A stretch of 64,000 nt of DNA from Ignavibacteriales bacterium UBA1304 (GCA_002307295.1 DBTY01000051.1:31363-95362), one strand, 5' to 3'. Counted from the first letter of the stretch, positions 10,104 through 18,231 are shown. The notes: generated by a model not told the origin, from the sequence alone. A program made the numbers and translations.

Positions 10104-10772
10104 ATGAGATTTGTAAAGGTCATTTTTTTATTCTGCGTTATGATAATTTATTCCGGTTGCGCGGCGCATACAAACCTTGAGCCGATAGGCAAAGGGGAAG
10201 TTAAAATGAACGTAAGTCTTGGCGGACCCTTTGTAAAAATATCAGGTATGAACGTTCCAATACCATATGCTACAGCGGGCGCAGTTTATGGCGCGGTTGA
10301 TAAGCTGAATGTAAGCGGCAATCTTCATCTTACAAGTCTGCCGTATAAAATATTTGGTTTCGATTTTGGAGCCGCATACTTTCCGGTATTGAACGACGGT
10401 TATATCCCCACAATTGGAATAAATCCGTCTTTGCTTTATTTAATGAGTCTTAAGCCGGATGTTTCAAGCCGCGTGAGAGCTTACCCTTCGCTTACGGCAA
10501 CGTTTGCATGGCATACGGGAGCAAATCTTGTGTTTACAGGGTTTGATTATACATATCCTTTAACTACCCCGGATTATGACAGCGATTCGCCAAAAAGTAT
10601 AATTTCTCCTTTTGTTGGATACAGGATAGAACTTGGAAGAAAATTCCGCCTTATTACAGAAGTTAAATGGCAGGCGTCTAATGTGCGCACAGATCAGTTG
10701 GCCGCAGAATATTCAAAAATATCAGGGCGTGGAGCAATTGGATTATTATTTTCTTTAGAGAGGAGTTTTTAA
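10104..10772 (+). CDS. Lipoprotein of unknown function
   Basis: 222 residues starting with a lipoprotein signal (MRFVKVIFLFCVMIIYSGC, lipobox YSGC, Cys19). The mature part is Gly/Pro-rich with strand-like alternation (VSLGGPFVKISG, AAYFPVLNDGYIPTIGI) and ends in LLFSLERSF, suggesting a small beta-rich envelope protein. No family is recognised. Only two bases separate its stop from the next ATG, so it is cotranscribed with the lipoprotein hydrolase at 10775. Confidence 0.75.
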   Translation: MRFVKVIFLFCVMIIYSGCAAHTNLEPIGKGEVKMNVSLGGPFVKISGMNVPIPYATAGAVYGAVDKLNVSGNLHLTSLPYKIFGFDFGAAYFPVLNDGYIPTIGINPSLLYLMSLKPDVSSRVRAYPSLTATFAWHTGANLVFTGFDYTYPLTTPDYDSDSPKSIISPFVGYRIELGRKFRLITEVKWQASNVRTDQLAAEYSKISGRGAIGLLFSLERSF

Positions 10773-10774
10773 TT

Positions 10775-11605
10775 ATGAAAAAATTATTTTCAATTTGTAT
10801 TGTTGTGACTCTCTTTTTGTTTGGCGGGTGCCAGATGGACGATTTCCTTTTTAACGAAAAAGCTATAACCAGGTATGAGCTTCCCGGAAATGATATTCCG
10901 GATTCTCTTATTAAACAGGCCATATTTTACAGCGGCGGAAATAAATTATATGGATATTGGGTGGCGTCCTCTAAAAACTATTCTGGCAAAACAATTTTAT
11001 ACTGCCATGGTAATAAAAACAACATAGATAATTATTGGGATCGCGTAATGCTGCTGCATAAGCTTGGCGTAAATGTTTTTGTTTTCGATTTCAGAGGCTT
11101 TGGAATGTCGGAAGGGCAGTCCTCTGAAACAGGTTTGCATGAAGACGGAATAGCCGCGTATAATTATATTAAAAACAATTACAGCGTAACGTCAGACGCG
11201 CTTTATTTATACGGGTATTCGCTTGGCAACGTTGTATCAATTTACCTTGCGGCCGAAGCGGTTAACCCGGCCGGGCTAATTGCGGAGTCGCCGTTTGCGT
11301 CTGCAAATTCGTTGACGCAGGGGAGTTTGATTTTAGATATTCCATCAGGATGGCTGACGGAAGGGAAGTTTGATAACGCTGATGAAATTAAAAAAATAAA
11401 AACTCCGCTTTTACTTATTCATGGCAGCGACGACGATTTTGTACGTTTCAAAGATAATGGACAGATAGTTTATAACAATGCGCCTGAGCCCAAGCAGCTT
11501 ATACTTGTTCAGGGAGCTACGCATACTAATGTGCCGCAGGTTATGGGGACGGACAATTATCTGAGCGCGCTAAGAAGTTTTATGGGTATTGGGATTAGGA
11601 AATGA
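10775..11605 (+). CDS. Lipoprotein alpha/beta hydrolase
   Basis: 276 residues. A lipoprotein signal ends at FGGC (Cys19), so the enzyme is probably anchored in the envelope. The fold is the alpha/beta hydrolase superfamily of the BAAT/YqkD/FrsA-like type: oxyanion region YCHGNKNN, FDFRGFGMSEG, nucleophile elbow GYSLGN (Ser), acidic residue in LLIHGSDDDFV and the His in GATHTNVP. All catalytic positions are present. The substrate is unknown; an esterase or peptidase on small acyl compounds is likely. It is the second gene of a two-gene operon with the 10104 lipoprotein, and an AGGAG lies just inside the previous gene's end. Confidence 0.9.
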   Translation: MKKLFSICIVVTLFLFGGCQMDDFLFNEKAITRYELPGNDIPDSLIKQAIFYSGGNKLYGYWVASSKNYSGKTILYCHGNKNNIDNYWDRVMLLHKLGVNVFVFDFRGFGMSEGQSSETGLHEDGIAAYNYIKNNYSVTSDALYLYGYSLGNVVSIYLAAEAVNPAGLIAESPFASANSLTQGSLILDIPSGWLTEGKFDNADEIKKIKTPLLLIHGSDDDFVRFKDNGQIVYNNAPEPKQLILVQGATHTNVPQVMGTDNYLSALRSFMGIGIRK

Positions 11606-11852
11606 TTTATGAAGTTAGCGCTCAAACATTGTCAATTCATTAGTGGAACGCAATAAAAGTCATCCTGAGCGTAGTCGAAGGATGACTGGGGCCATGACCT
11701 CATAGTTCGACTAACGCTAGTTAGAACTATCGTTTTTTTTCTACAAATATAATAAGTGAAAAGATAAGCTGACTGTGTCATTCCGAATGAGTCCTCGAAA
11801 TGAGGAATCTAAAGGCTATTATTTTGTACAAGCTATCATTCATGCTCTGCCT

Positions 11853-11893
11853 TTATCTATTGCGCCACGGTTCGACCGTGGCGCAATAGATAA
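11853..11893. repeat. Perfect 19-bp inverted repeat with 3-base loop
   Basis: Left arm 11853-11871 and right arm 11875-11893 are exact reverse complements, with loop TCG. The core reads GCGCCACGGT / ACCGTGGCGC, which is much more GC-rich than the surrounding DNA. It is not followed by a T-run, so it is not a typical terminator. Confidence 0.85.
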
Positions 11894-11954
11894 TAGTGGA
11901 ATAACCATCAACATAATTAAAACTAAAATAAAATATTCCAAAAGCTAATAAAAA

Positions 11955-11979
11955 AGCGCCGGCATAAACTGCCGGCGCT
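11955..11979 (-). terminator. Intrinsic terminator of the metallophosphatase gene
   Basis: AGCGCCGGC (11955-11963) and GCCGGCGCT (11971-11979) are perfect 9-bp arms. The A-run on the plus strand just left of the stem becomes a T-run in minus-strand orientation, 28 bases after the stop of the 12007-13887 gene. Confidence 0.88.
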
Positions 11980-12006
11980 GAAATACTGTTCTAAATAAAA
12001 ATTAAA

Positions 12007-13887
12007 TTATTTTGTTAATGTCATCTTTTTAGTGATTGAACCGGAATTAGTAATAAGAGAGTAGAAATAAACTCCGCTTGATAATTTAGAAGCGTCGAAG
12101 TTTACCGTGTAAGCGCCCGGCTCTAAAACTTCATTTTTTAACTCTGCTATTTCGTTGCCAAGTATGCCTGTTATTTTAAGTTTAACCTGACTTTTCTGAT
12201 TAATAGAAAAAGCAATTGACGTGCTTGGATTAAAAGGGTTCGGGTAGTTTTGGCTTAACGCAAATTTAGCCGGAACTACATTGTTGATTTCAACTGCGTT
12301 TGAGTATGTGGATGAACCGTCCAAATCAATCTGTTTCAATCTGTAATATATGCTGCCAGTAACGCTGGGGCGGTTAACAAAAGAATAATTAGATGTTACA
12401 GCAGTAGTTCCCTTGCCGCTCACAAAACCTAAGCTTGTCCATGCGCCTGAGCCTGATTTAGTTTCTATTTCAAAACCTTTATTATTAGTTTCAGTTGCAG
12501 TAGACCATCTTAAAGTTACGTCGCTTCCATTTAACGAAGCGGCGAATGAAGTTAACTCAACCGGAACTGTAGAACTGACGATGCTTAGTTTATTATCGGC
12601 TGGAGGCAAGTCCGTCCACAAAGAATAAATTGCCTGACCTAACATTACTGTTTTGGGGTCGGAGCTGCTTACAAGGCTTTGAATGGTTAATAGAGTTGAA
12701 GCCGTTGGAGCTTCATCGCCTGAATAATGCGCTGTAAATGCAGCGGCTACAATCGGGGAAATTACTTTTGCAGTTGAATCCGCCACGCCATAACCGCCAT
12801 ATGATACCGGAGCGGTTAACAGTGAATAGGCCAGATCCTGCATGCCTGCTAACAAATAATCTTTTGCGTATTGCGGAAAAGTTTTTCCGTTTGTGTTGTA
12901 ATTAATTGTTTGAATAAAATTTGTATAAATATCAAAGTTCTGGTTTGGAGCAATTTTTACAATTCTGACAGGACTTGGGTATGTAACTAACGAGCCCGTC
13001 TCTATATCGTAAATATCGTTCCCGCCAGTAAAAGTATTTCTTGTAACATCCTGAGCGTGATAATGCCCTGTGAAAACATATCTCATTCCGTTTGCAGATA
13101 GCTGATTTGAAACATTTTTATAATCGGCTACAACATAATCCGGGAACAAAGTGGCTTCTCCAGTATAATGCTCTACTACGCCGTGATGAAGCATTCCGAT
13201 AACCATTTTGTTTTTTGATTTTGCTTCGGCAAGTTTCGAGAGTATCCAATTAAAAGTAGCGGTAGAGAATTTTCCGCCTGTGACTGCGCTTGTTGTATTT
13301 TCTTTATAGCGGCAGGCGTCCATTGCGAAAATCCATAATCCGCTAACTGGTTCTACTATGTATGATAGCGAACTGGTGTCTTTATAAATAGCTTCCGAAA
13401 AACCGCAATCGGAATATATGCTGGCAAAATCAGCGGCGGTTATATTAGGTATAGAAATGGCGCTATCGCCTACATACTTATTTGCATCCGGATTAAGAAC
13501 GTCATGGTTGCCGGGGATTACATAAACTTTAATGCCTGAATTTTTCAGGTCCTTCATATAAGCGGCAAATTGCTGATGATTTACTTTTTCGCCGTCTTTG
13601 GTAAGATCGCCTGTAACAAGAAGGATATTTGGTTTTTCGCTTTTGATAATAGAGACTGCCGAGTTTAGCAGAGCCTGGCTTTCGGCTATCATTTTTCTGT
13701 CGCTTGCCAAATAAGCCTCAAAAGCTTTCCCGGTAGTTCCTAAGGTTGGATCATAATAATGCGCGTCGCTAATGACGGCTATTTTAATTGTATCGCTAAA
13801 ATTAACTGTTTTGTAGGCTGCTTTTTGAGCAAAGAAACACGAACTGCATAAAATAAGAATTAAGCTTATTTTAGTAAATATCTTCAT
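12007..13887 (-). CDS. Secreted calcineurin-like metallophosphatase with T9SS sorting domain
   Basis: About 626 residues with a signal peptide (MKIFTKISLILILCSSCFFA). The metallophosphatase core shows the five metal-ligand motifs in order: ISDAHYYD, TGDLTKDGE, PGNHDVL, MLHHG and TGHYHAQD. After the enzyme come a fibronectin-like module (VPVELTSFAASLNG, LRWSTATETNNKGFEIE) and a C-terminal type IX secretion domain with NYPNPFNPST, ending SITKKMTLTK. Probably an exported phosphodiesterase or phosphatase that is tethered to or released from the surface by T9SS. I choose the ATG at 13887 because GAGG lies properly upstream of it; an ATG four codons earlier overlaps that site. A hairpin terminator follows. 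Confidence 0.93.
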   Translation of the reverse strand: MKIFTKISLILILCSSCFFAQKAAYKTVNFSDTIKIAVISDAHYYDPTLGTTGKAFEAYLASDRKMIAESQALLNSAVSIIKSEKPNILLVTGDLTKDGEKVNHQQFAAYMKDLKNSGIKVYVIPGNHDVLNPDANKYVGDSAISIPNITAADFASIYSDCGFSEAIYKDTSSLSYIVEPVSGLWIFAMDACRYKENTTSAVTGGKFSTATFNWILSKLAEAKSKNKMVIGMLHHGVVEHYTGEATLFPDYVVADYKNVSNQLSANGMRYVFTGHYHAQDVTRNTFTGGNDIYDIETGSLVTYPSPVRIVKIAPNQNFDIYTNFIQTINYNTNGKTFPQYAKDYLLAGMQDLAYSLLTAPVSYGGYGVADSTAKVISPIVAAAFTAHYSGDEAPTASTLLTIQSLVSSSDPKTVMLGQAIYSLWTDLPPADNKLSIVSSTVPVELTSFAASLNGSDVTLRWSTATETNNKGFEIETKSGSGAWTSLGFVSGKGTTAVTSNYSFVNRPSVTGSIYYRLKQIDLDGSSTYSNAVEINNVVPAKFALSQNYPNPFNPSTSIAFSINQKSQVKLKITGILGNEIAELKNEVLEPGAYTVNFDASKLSSGVYFYSLITNSGSITKKMTLTK

Positions 13888-14074
13888 TTGAAACCTCATT
13901 TTTTTTGTTCAGGAAAAATAGAGTTCAAATGTTAAAACAATGTTATTATAATATTAATTGGATGTTAAATATACCCGCTGCGCGCCTACTAACAAAAATT
14001 ATTAAGGCTATACCCTAATAAATACAAGCATAAAATAAGGCTATAACCTTGGATTGGCAGGGGCATTGCCTCCT

Positions 14075-14773
14075 TTATTCCAGGCGAAGCATATAATCGG
14101 TAGTATAGTCAAGGTGTTTGCGCATTGCGGCGGCGGCGGCGGCGGGGTCGCGCGCTTCTATAGCGGCTACAATATCGTCGTGATGTCCGTTTAGTATGGT
14201 TTTATTCCCTTCAATATGGAACATATTCATTCGCGCGCTTTCTATATATTTATCGACTAATGAAGATACTGCCGACATCATGTTTGAAATGATATAATTC
14301 CCCGAAGCCTGAGTTATCAGATAATGAAATTTTTTGTCAAATTCTACGCTTTTCCCTTCGTCGTCCGTATTGTTTAATAAGCTGACGACTTCCTTAATTT
14401 CGCTTAGCTGTTTTACGTTTATTTTTCTTGCGGCAAGAGCCGCCGTGCCGGGTTCTATTATTTTTCGGAATTCTAAAACTTCGGTAGGGTTGCTGCCGTG
14501 AAGCATAAACATCATTGAAAGGGATTCCAACAGGCTGTTTTCAAAATTGTCCTTAATAAAATTTCCTTCCCCTTGTCTGCATTCAATTAAGCCTAAAATT
14601 TCTAACGCGCGCAAAGCTTCGCGGATGGAGGTCCTGCTGACTTTAAGCCGCTCGCACAAATCTCTTTCGGCAGGCAGTTTGTCGCCGTATTTCAGCTCTC
14701 CCTTTTTTATAAAATCTTTTATCTGTTCTATTACCTGTTCGTAGATTTTTGTAGGCTTAACGGGACTGAACAT
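14075..14773 (-). CDS. GntR-family (FadR subfamily) transcriptional regulator
   Basis: 232 residues. The N-terminal winged helix (about 10-75) carries IKKGELKYGDKLPAERDL and SRTSIREALRALEILGLIE, textbook GntR. The C-terminal all-helical FCD domain (about 95-225) has FRKIIEPGTAALAA, DKKFHYLI and GHHDDIVAAIEARD, with the Asp/His residues that bind a metal and small carboxylates. It is the last gene of a minus-strand cassette lrgA-lrgB-HAD, 38 bp after the HAD gene, so it probably regulates that cassette in response to an organic acid. A TGGT-CAT-ACCA site of the kind FadR/PdhR/LldR relatives bind lies upstream of lrgA. A GCC-codon run gives six consecutive Ala near residue 213. Confidence 0.92.
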   Translation of the reverse strand: MFSPVKPTKIYEQVIEQIKDFIKKGELKYGDKLPAERDLCERLKVSRTSIREALRALEILGLIECRQGEGNFIKDNFENSLLESLSMMFMLHGSNPTEVLEFRKIIEPGTAALAARKINVKQLSEIKEVVSLLNNTDDEGKSVEFDKKFHYLITQASGNYIISNMMSAVSSLVDKYIESARMNMFHIEGNKTILNGHHDDIVAAIEARDPAAAAAAMRKHLDYTTDYMLRLE

Positions 14774-14811
14774 TATTATTTACTCCAGAAAAATTATTTA
14801 TCAACGCTAAA

Positions 14812-15465
14812 TTATACTATTAGGTTTACAATGTCCATCGGATTATTAATAATTGTTTTTGCGCCGTTTTGTAATAATTCCTCCTTTGTTCTAAATCCCC
14901 ATGTAGCGCCGACTGCATGCATCCCAGCGCCATTGGCGGTGTTCATATCTATTCCGGTATCGCCAAGGTAAAGATATTGCGAAGCGGGAACGCCGGAAAG
15001 TTTTAGTATCTCTAACGCTAAAACGGGGTCTGGTTTTTTAGGGACGCCTTTCCGCGCGCCGTAAACAAAAGCGAAGCGGTTTAACCCAAAATAATGCTCT
15101 ATGATAATTTTTGTAAAGTCTTCTGATTTATTGGAGAGAACTGACATTTTTATTCCAAGCGATTCCAGTTTGCTTAATAATTCATTTATTCCGGCATAAG
15201 GCTTAGTAAACTCATTCCACCTGTTGTTATATTGCTGCGTAAAAGAAGCAAAGAGTTGTTCAATTATTTTCTTGTCCGTAATTTCTGGCGGCGCGGCGCG
15301 TCTGACAAGTTTTTCCATCCCGTTGCCCACAAAAATTTTATATTTCTCAACGGGATGTTCCGGATAGCCGAATTCTTTTAGCGCAGCGTTCATTGAGTTA
15401 GCCAGGTCGTCTAAAGTATTTAGCAAAGTGCCGTCAAGATCGAATACAATTCCGGAAAAATTCAT
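14812..15465 (-). CDS. gph: HAD-superfamily phosphatase, phosphoglycolate phosphatase-like
   Basis: 217 residues with all HAD motifs: FDLDGTLLNT (motif I, nucleophile Asp), SVLSNKS (motif II), KKPDP Lys (motif III) and LGDTGIDMNTANGAG (motif IV). The cap sequence and the C-terminal VGATWGFRTKEELLQNGA closely follow Gph, which removes phosphate from 2-phosphoglycolate to give glycolate. Pyrophosphatase (PpaX) or phosphonatase-like activity cannot be excluded. It lies between lrgAB and a FadR-type regulator on one strand, which fits a role in making a two- or three-carbon acid for the LrgAB transporter. Confidence 0.85.
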   Translation of the reverse strand: MNFSGIVFDLDGTLLNTLDDLANSMNAALKEFGYPEHPVEKYKIFVGNGMEKLVRRAAPPEITDKKIIEQLFASFTQQYNNRWNEFTKPYAGINELLSKLESLGIKMSVLSNKSEDFTKIIIEHYFGLNRFAFVYGARKGVPKKPDPVLALEILKLSGVPASQYLYLGDTGIDMNTANGAGMHAVGATWGFRTKEELLQNGAKTIINNPMDIVNLIV

Positions 15466-15495
15466 TTTTGTTTATCCGCAAGTAATAAGTGTAAA

Positions 15496-16200
15496 TTATT
15501 TAAAAAACGACTGAAAAAGCGACCAGAGCAGCGGAGCTAAAAACACCGTCATTATGCCAGAAACCGCCATAGTAAGACCGCTTGCGGCTCCTGCAGTTTC
15601 GTCATACTCCATTGCTTTAGCAGTTCCAAGAGCATGGGACGAAGCGCCCATTGCCGTACCCATTGCAACTTTGTCGTCTATCTTGGCCATTTTATTCAAC
15701 ACAGGACCAATTATAGAACCAAATATTCCGGTAAAAATAATTACCGCTACCGTTATTGAGGGCGAGCCTCCTAACTGCTGAGATACCGCCATTCCAATTG
15801 GAGTGGTAATAGATTTTGGAATCAGCGATTCCGTAAGAAGATCAGACAAGTGAAACATTTTTGAAAGCAGTATTACGCATATCATACCTGATACTGCTCC
15901 GCTGAATATGCCTAAAACTATAGATAAAGCGTCTTTTTTTAATATAGACAGTTTTTTATACAAAGGCAAAGCCAGCGCAATTGTAGCCGGATATAGGAAC
16001 AGGCTTATTAACTGTCCGCCATTATTAAAATCTTCATATTTAATATGGAAATTTAATAAAACTATAATTAAAATCGTCATGGCAATTAATAAAGGATTAA
16101 GGAGCGGAATTTGAGTCTTCCTGTTTATATAAACTCCGGCTTTATATGCCGCAAACGAAATTAACACGCTGAATAACGGGGAGATGATTAGATTGTTCAT
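15496..16200 (-). CDS. lrgB: LrgB/CidB family inner-membrane protein
   Basis: 234 residues, almost wholly hydrophobic with about seven membrane segments. Family landmarks are AYKAGVYINRKTQIPLLNPLLIA near the start, SLIPKSITTPIGMAVSQQLGG and the end segment MGTAMGASSHALGTAKAMEYDETAGAASGL. LrgAB proteins were first linked to murein hydrolase control and later shown to move small carboxylates: pyruvate in Bacillus, glycolate/glycerate for the plant fusion PLGG1. The ATG overlaps the lrgA stop by four bases, so the two are translationally coupled. The neighbouring phosphatase and regulator favour the carboxylate-transport role. Confidence 0.93.
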   Translation of the reverse strand: MNNLIISPLFSVLISFAAYKAGVYINRKTQIPLLNPLLIAMTILIIVLLNFHIKYEDFNNGGQLISLFLYPATIALALPLYKKLSILKKDALSIVLGIFSGAVSGMICVILLSKMFHLSDLLTESLIPKSITTPIGMAVSQQLGGSPSITVAVIIFTGIFGSIIGPVLNKMAKIDDKVAMGTAMGASSHALGTAKAMEYDETAGAASGLTMAVSGIMTVFLAPLLWSLFQSFFK

Positions 16201-16544
16201 GCAAAAGCCCTCCTAAGATATTTCACCACTACAGCCGTAACCATCCAGACTAATATAGTCGAAATAAACGCGATAGCTAAAATAGGTATAAGTTTTCCTT
16301 TTAATAAATCAAACGAGGTCATTAAACCGACTCCCGCCGGGATGAAAAGAAAAGACATGTGCGAAAGCAAAAATTCGCAGGTTTCCTCTATCATATGGAT
16401 TTTAATCACTCTTGTATATAATGCTACGAAGAGCAAAAGTAAACCTATTACTGATCCGGGGATAGGCAAATGGAACAGCGCCTGAATAAAGACGCCCATA
16501 AAATAGATTGCCCATATAATTGTTAATTGCTTTAAGTATTTCAT
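16197..16544 (-). CDS. lrgA: LrgA/CidA family inner-membrane protein
   Basis: 115 residues with four membrane helices. The signature stretches IPGSVIGLLLLF and MSFLFIPAGVGLM are those of the CidA/LrgA (holin-like) family. It is the small partner of LrgB. I take the ATG at 16544 because AAGG lies 8 bases upstream on the minus strand and the protein then starts directly with MKYLKQLTIIW; an earlier ATG at 16571 adds a short unlikely extension. First gene of the lrgA-lrgB-gph-gntR cassette, with a candidate operator about 80-105 bases upstream of the start. Confidence 0.92.
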   Translation of the reverse strand: MKYLKQLTIIWAIYFMGVFIQALFHLPIPGSVIGLLLLFVALYTRVIKIHMIEETCEFLLSHMSFLFIPAGVGLMTSFDLLKGKLIPILAIAFISTILVWMVTAVVVKYLRRAFA

Positions 16545-16622
16545 AATCAGCCTTACGCTTAATAAATTCAAAATAAATTAAATAGTATCATTATGTAAAT
16601 GATAGTTTATCTTCTTAGTCAA

Positions 16623-16649
16623 ATAGTGGTACATTGGTCATACCACTAT
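16623..16649. promoter_or_regulatory. Candidate GntR/FadR-type operator upstream of lrgA
   Basis: ATAGTGGTA (16623-16631) and TACCACTAT (16641-16649) are perfect 9-bp inverted repeats 9 bases apart. Nested inside is TGGT-CAT-ACCA (16635-16645), matching the TGGT-N3-ACCA form bound by FadR and PdhR. It lies in the divergent space between lrgA and the GIY-YIG gene. Assignment to the regulator at 14075-14773 is inferred. Confidence 0.6.
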
Positions 16650-16755
16650 GCAAAGATACAACTTTACTTCATTTATTGCAACAGAAGCGGTTTTTAAATA
16701 GTTCCCCAAATGGAAATAACTGTGGACAAAAAAAAATAAAACGCGACGGCGTTGT

Positions 16756-16784
16756 TTGACAATGTTAATTACAGGATATACTTT
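16756..16784 (+). promoter_or_regulatory. Sigma70-like promoter for the GIY-YIG gene
   Basis: TTGACA at 16756-16761 is followed by TATACT at 16777-16782 (15-base spacer) or TACTTT at 16779-16784 (17-base spacer). It lies about 45 bases before the ATG at 16829. Confidence 0.4.
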
Positions 16785-16828
16785 TAATATATAATTTCTT
16801 AATTTTTTCAAAAAAAATGAGGATAGTT

Positions 16829-17365
16829 ATGAATCTGCGTAAAATTCAATTGGACTTTATAGGCCCCTATAGTATTCAAACTAGTGAAAAAGCTGAACAT
16901 AAAAAATGTGTTTATCTACATTGTACAAAAATTGATGACAACTCAGATTATTATATCTGCTATTATGTAGGGCAGTCCAAAGATTTTATTAGAAGACAAG
17001 GAGAACATAAGAATTATTATAAAAATGTGAAATATTCTGTTTGGAAGATTGATAATCAGGAATTAAACATAAAATATATTCCAGGTTACGATATTTATGA
17101 TGAGGTAAATTTAAATCCTATTTTAGATGAAATGATTAAGGCCACAAAAATATTTTATGCTCCTATAATAAATGATAATGATAATCCAGAAGAAATTGAG
17201 GGAGCAATTCAAATTCATTTGTGGAGGAATGAAAAAACAAGGAAATATCTTATTTCTTTAAAACCACCTATCTATAATTTCAAAAATGGAATAATTACAA
17301 TGAATTTCCCAAATAATGAAAAAATTTTAGGATTAGAGAAAGATATAATTGTTAATGTGCTTTAA
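16829..17365 (+). CDS. GIY-YIG-like nuclease domain protein
   Basis: 178 residues. The N-terminal half reads CVYLHCT...YICYYVGQSKDFIRRQGEH, corresponding to the GIY and YIG strands, the following Ser/Lys and the conserved Arg and His of GIY-YIG nucleases. A later IEGAIQIHL may supply the metal-binding Glu. The final third (PPIYNFKNGIITMNFP) is unassigned. No partner methylase, intron or UvrC-type domain is present, so its role (DNA repair, defence or selfish element) is unknown. It is more AT-rich than its neighbours, hinting at transfer. GAGG before the ATG at 16829 decides the start over 16817. Confidence 0.6.
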   Translation: MNLRKIQLDFIGPYSIQTSEKAEHKKCVYLHCTKIDDNSDYYICYYVGQSKDFIRRQGEHKNYYKNVKYSVWKIDNQELNIKYIPGYDIYDEVNLNPILDEMIKATKIFYAPIINDNDNPEEIEGAIQIHLWRNEKTRKYLISLKPPIYNFKNGIITMNFPNNEKILGLEKDIIVNVL

Positions 17366-17412
17366 TTTCTATTGAATTATTTAATTAATATAAGCAAAAT
17401 GAAAATCTAAAA

Positions 17413-18231
17413 ATGAACGAACAAGATTACAACAATTTTAGAATTACCGTTCCTTCTGAATATAAAAACTATTTTTCTCATTTTTATTTTGCAGAAAACA
17501 ACACAGAAGATACGCTTACAAAAACGCTATTGCCTACGTTTCAAACTATGCTTATTTTTTGTTTTGGTGCAAATGCATCTCTTACAACCCGTCAAAATAC
17601 TACAATTGAAGTGGAAAAATGTCTGGCTTTTGGACCAATAAAACAGGCGTTTGATTACAGCTTGCCCATTAATACAAAAATACTTATCGCCAATTTTAAA
17701 GGCGACGCTTTTTACCGCTTCTTTGGAAATTCGTCGTTGCCTGATAACCTGCCAACAAACCCAAATGAGTTTTTTGAAGAAAACTGTTTTACTAATCTGT
17801 GGTATGAGCTAATAAAAATAGATTCGGCTGCGGAGCAGGTAAATCGAATACTCGAATTTTGCAAACCCTATTTGCGGCGCCAGAATGATACGGCCAGACT
17901 TTTAACGGAGTATGAATCCGGAACATTAAATCCAATTAAATCAATCGCCGGCGCAACAAATCAAACCGAAAGGAATATTCAGCTTCATCAGAAAAAACAT
18001 TTTGGTTATAGCGTTAAAGAAATTAACCGCTATAAACGATTTATCAAAGCGGTCGAACTGATTCAAAATATTGCGGAAGATTCTAAAAAATTAGATTGGT
18101 TTGAAATTGTAACCGAATGCAATTACTATGACCAAAGTCAGCTCGTTCACGACTTCAAACATTTTATCCATTTATCGCCTACGCAATTCTTAAAATTTCA
18201 GCAGGATATTTGCGGCTCAAAAACAGAATAA
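17413..18231 (+). CDS. AraC-family transcriptional regulator
   Basis: 272 residues. The N-terminal part resembles the AraC-associated sensor domain common in Bacteroidota (LLPTFQTMLIFCFG, LIANFKGDAFYRFFG). The C-terminal part has two helix-turn-helix units: SIAGATNQTERNIQLHQKKHFGYSVKEINRYKRF, then EIVTECNYYDQSQLVHDFKHF and LSPTQFL, as in AraC/XylS proteins. It directly precedes a flavodoxin-fold oxidoreductase and probably controls it; such regulator-oxidoreductase pairs often respond to electrophiles or quinones. No effector can be read from the sequence. Confidence 0.88.
   Translation: MNEQDYNNFRITVPSEYKNYFSHFYFAENNTEDTLTKTLLPTFQTMLIFCFGANASLTTRQNTTIEVEKCLAFGPIKQAFDYSLPINTKILIANFKGDAFYRFFGNSSLPDNLPTNPNEFFEENCFTNLWYELIKIDSAAEQVNRILEFCKPYLRRQNDTARLLTEYESGTLNPIKSIAGATNQTERNIQLHQKKHFGYSVKEINRYKRFIKAVELIQNIAEDSKKLDWFEIVTECNYYDQSQLVHDFKHFIHLSPTQFLKFQQDICGSKTE

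Larger units (their letters stand above)
11606..12006. repeat. Convergent intergenic region packed with inverted repeats
   Basis: About 400 bp between two convergent genes with no ORF but several hairpins. AGTCATCCT/AGGATGACT lies at 11658-11666 and 11679-11687. ATAGTTC/GAACTAT lies near 11702-11730 with an inner TAAC/GTTA. A GTCATTCC...GAGGAATCT half-element lies near 11778-11812. A perfect 19-bp palindrome is at 11853-11893 and the metallophosphatase terminator at 11955-11979. The GTCATTCC-like units recur at 18945 and 49357, so they are probably REP-like dispersed repeats. Confidence 0.7.

Noticed and set aside
11861..11893. GGTTCGA resembling a tRNA T-loop
   Set aside because: It is the centre of a perfect palindrome; no acceptor, D or anticodon arms surround it.
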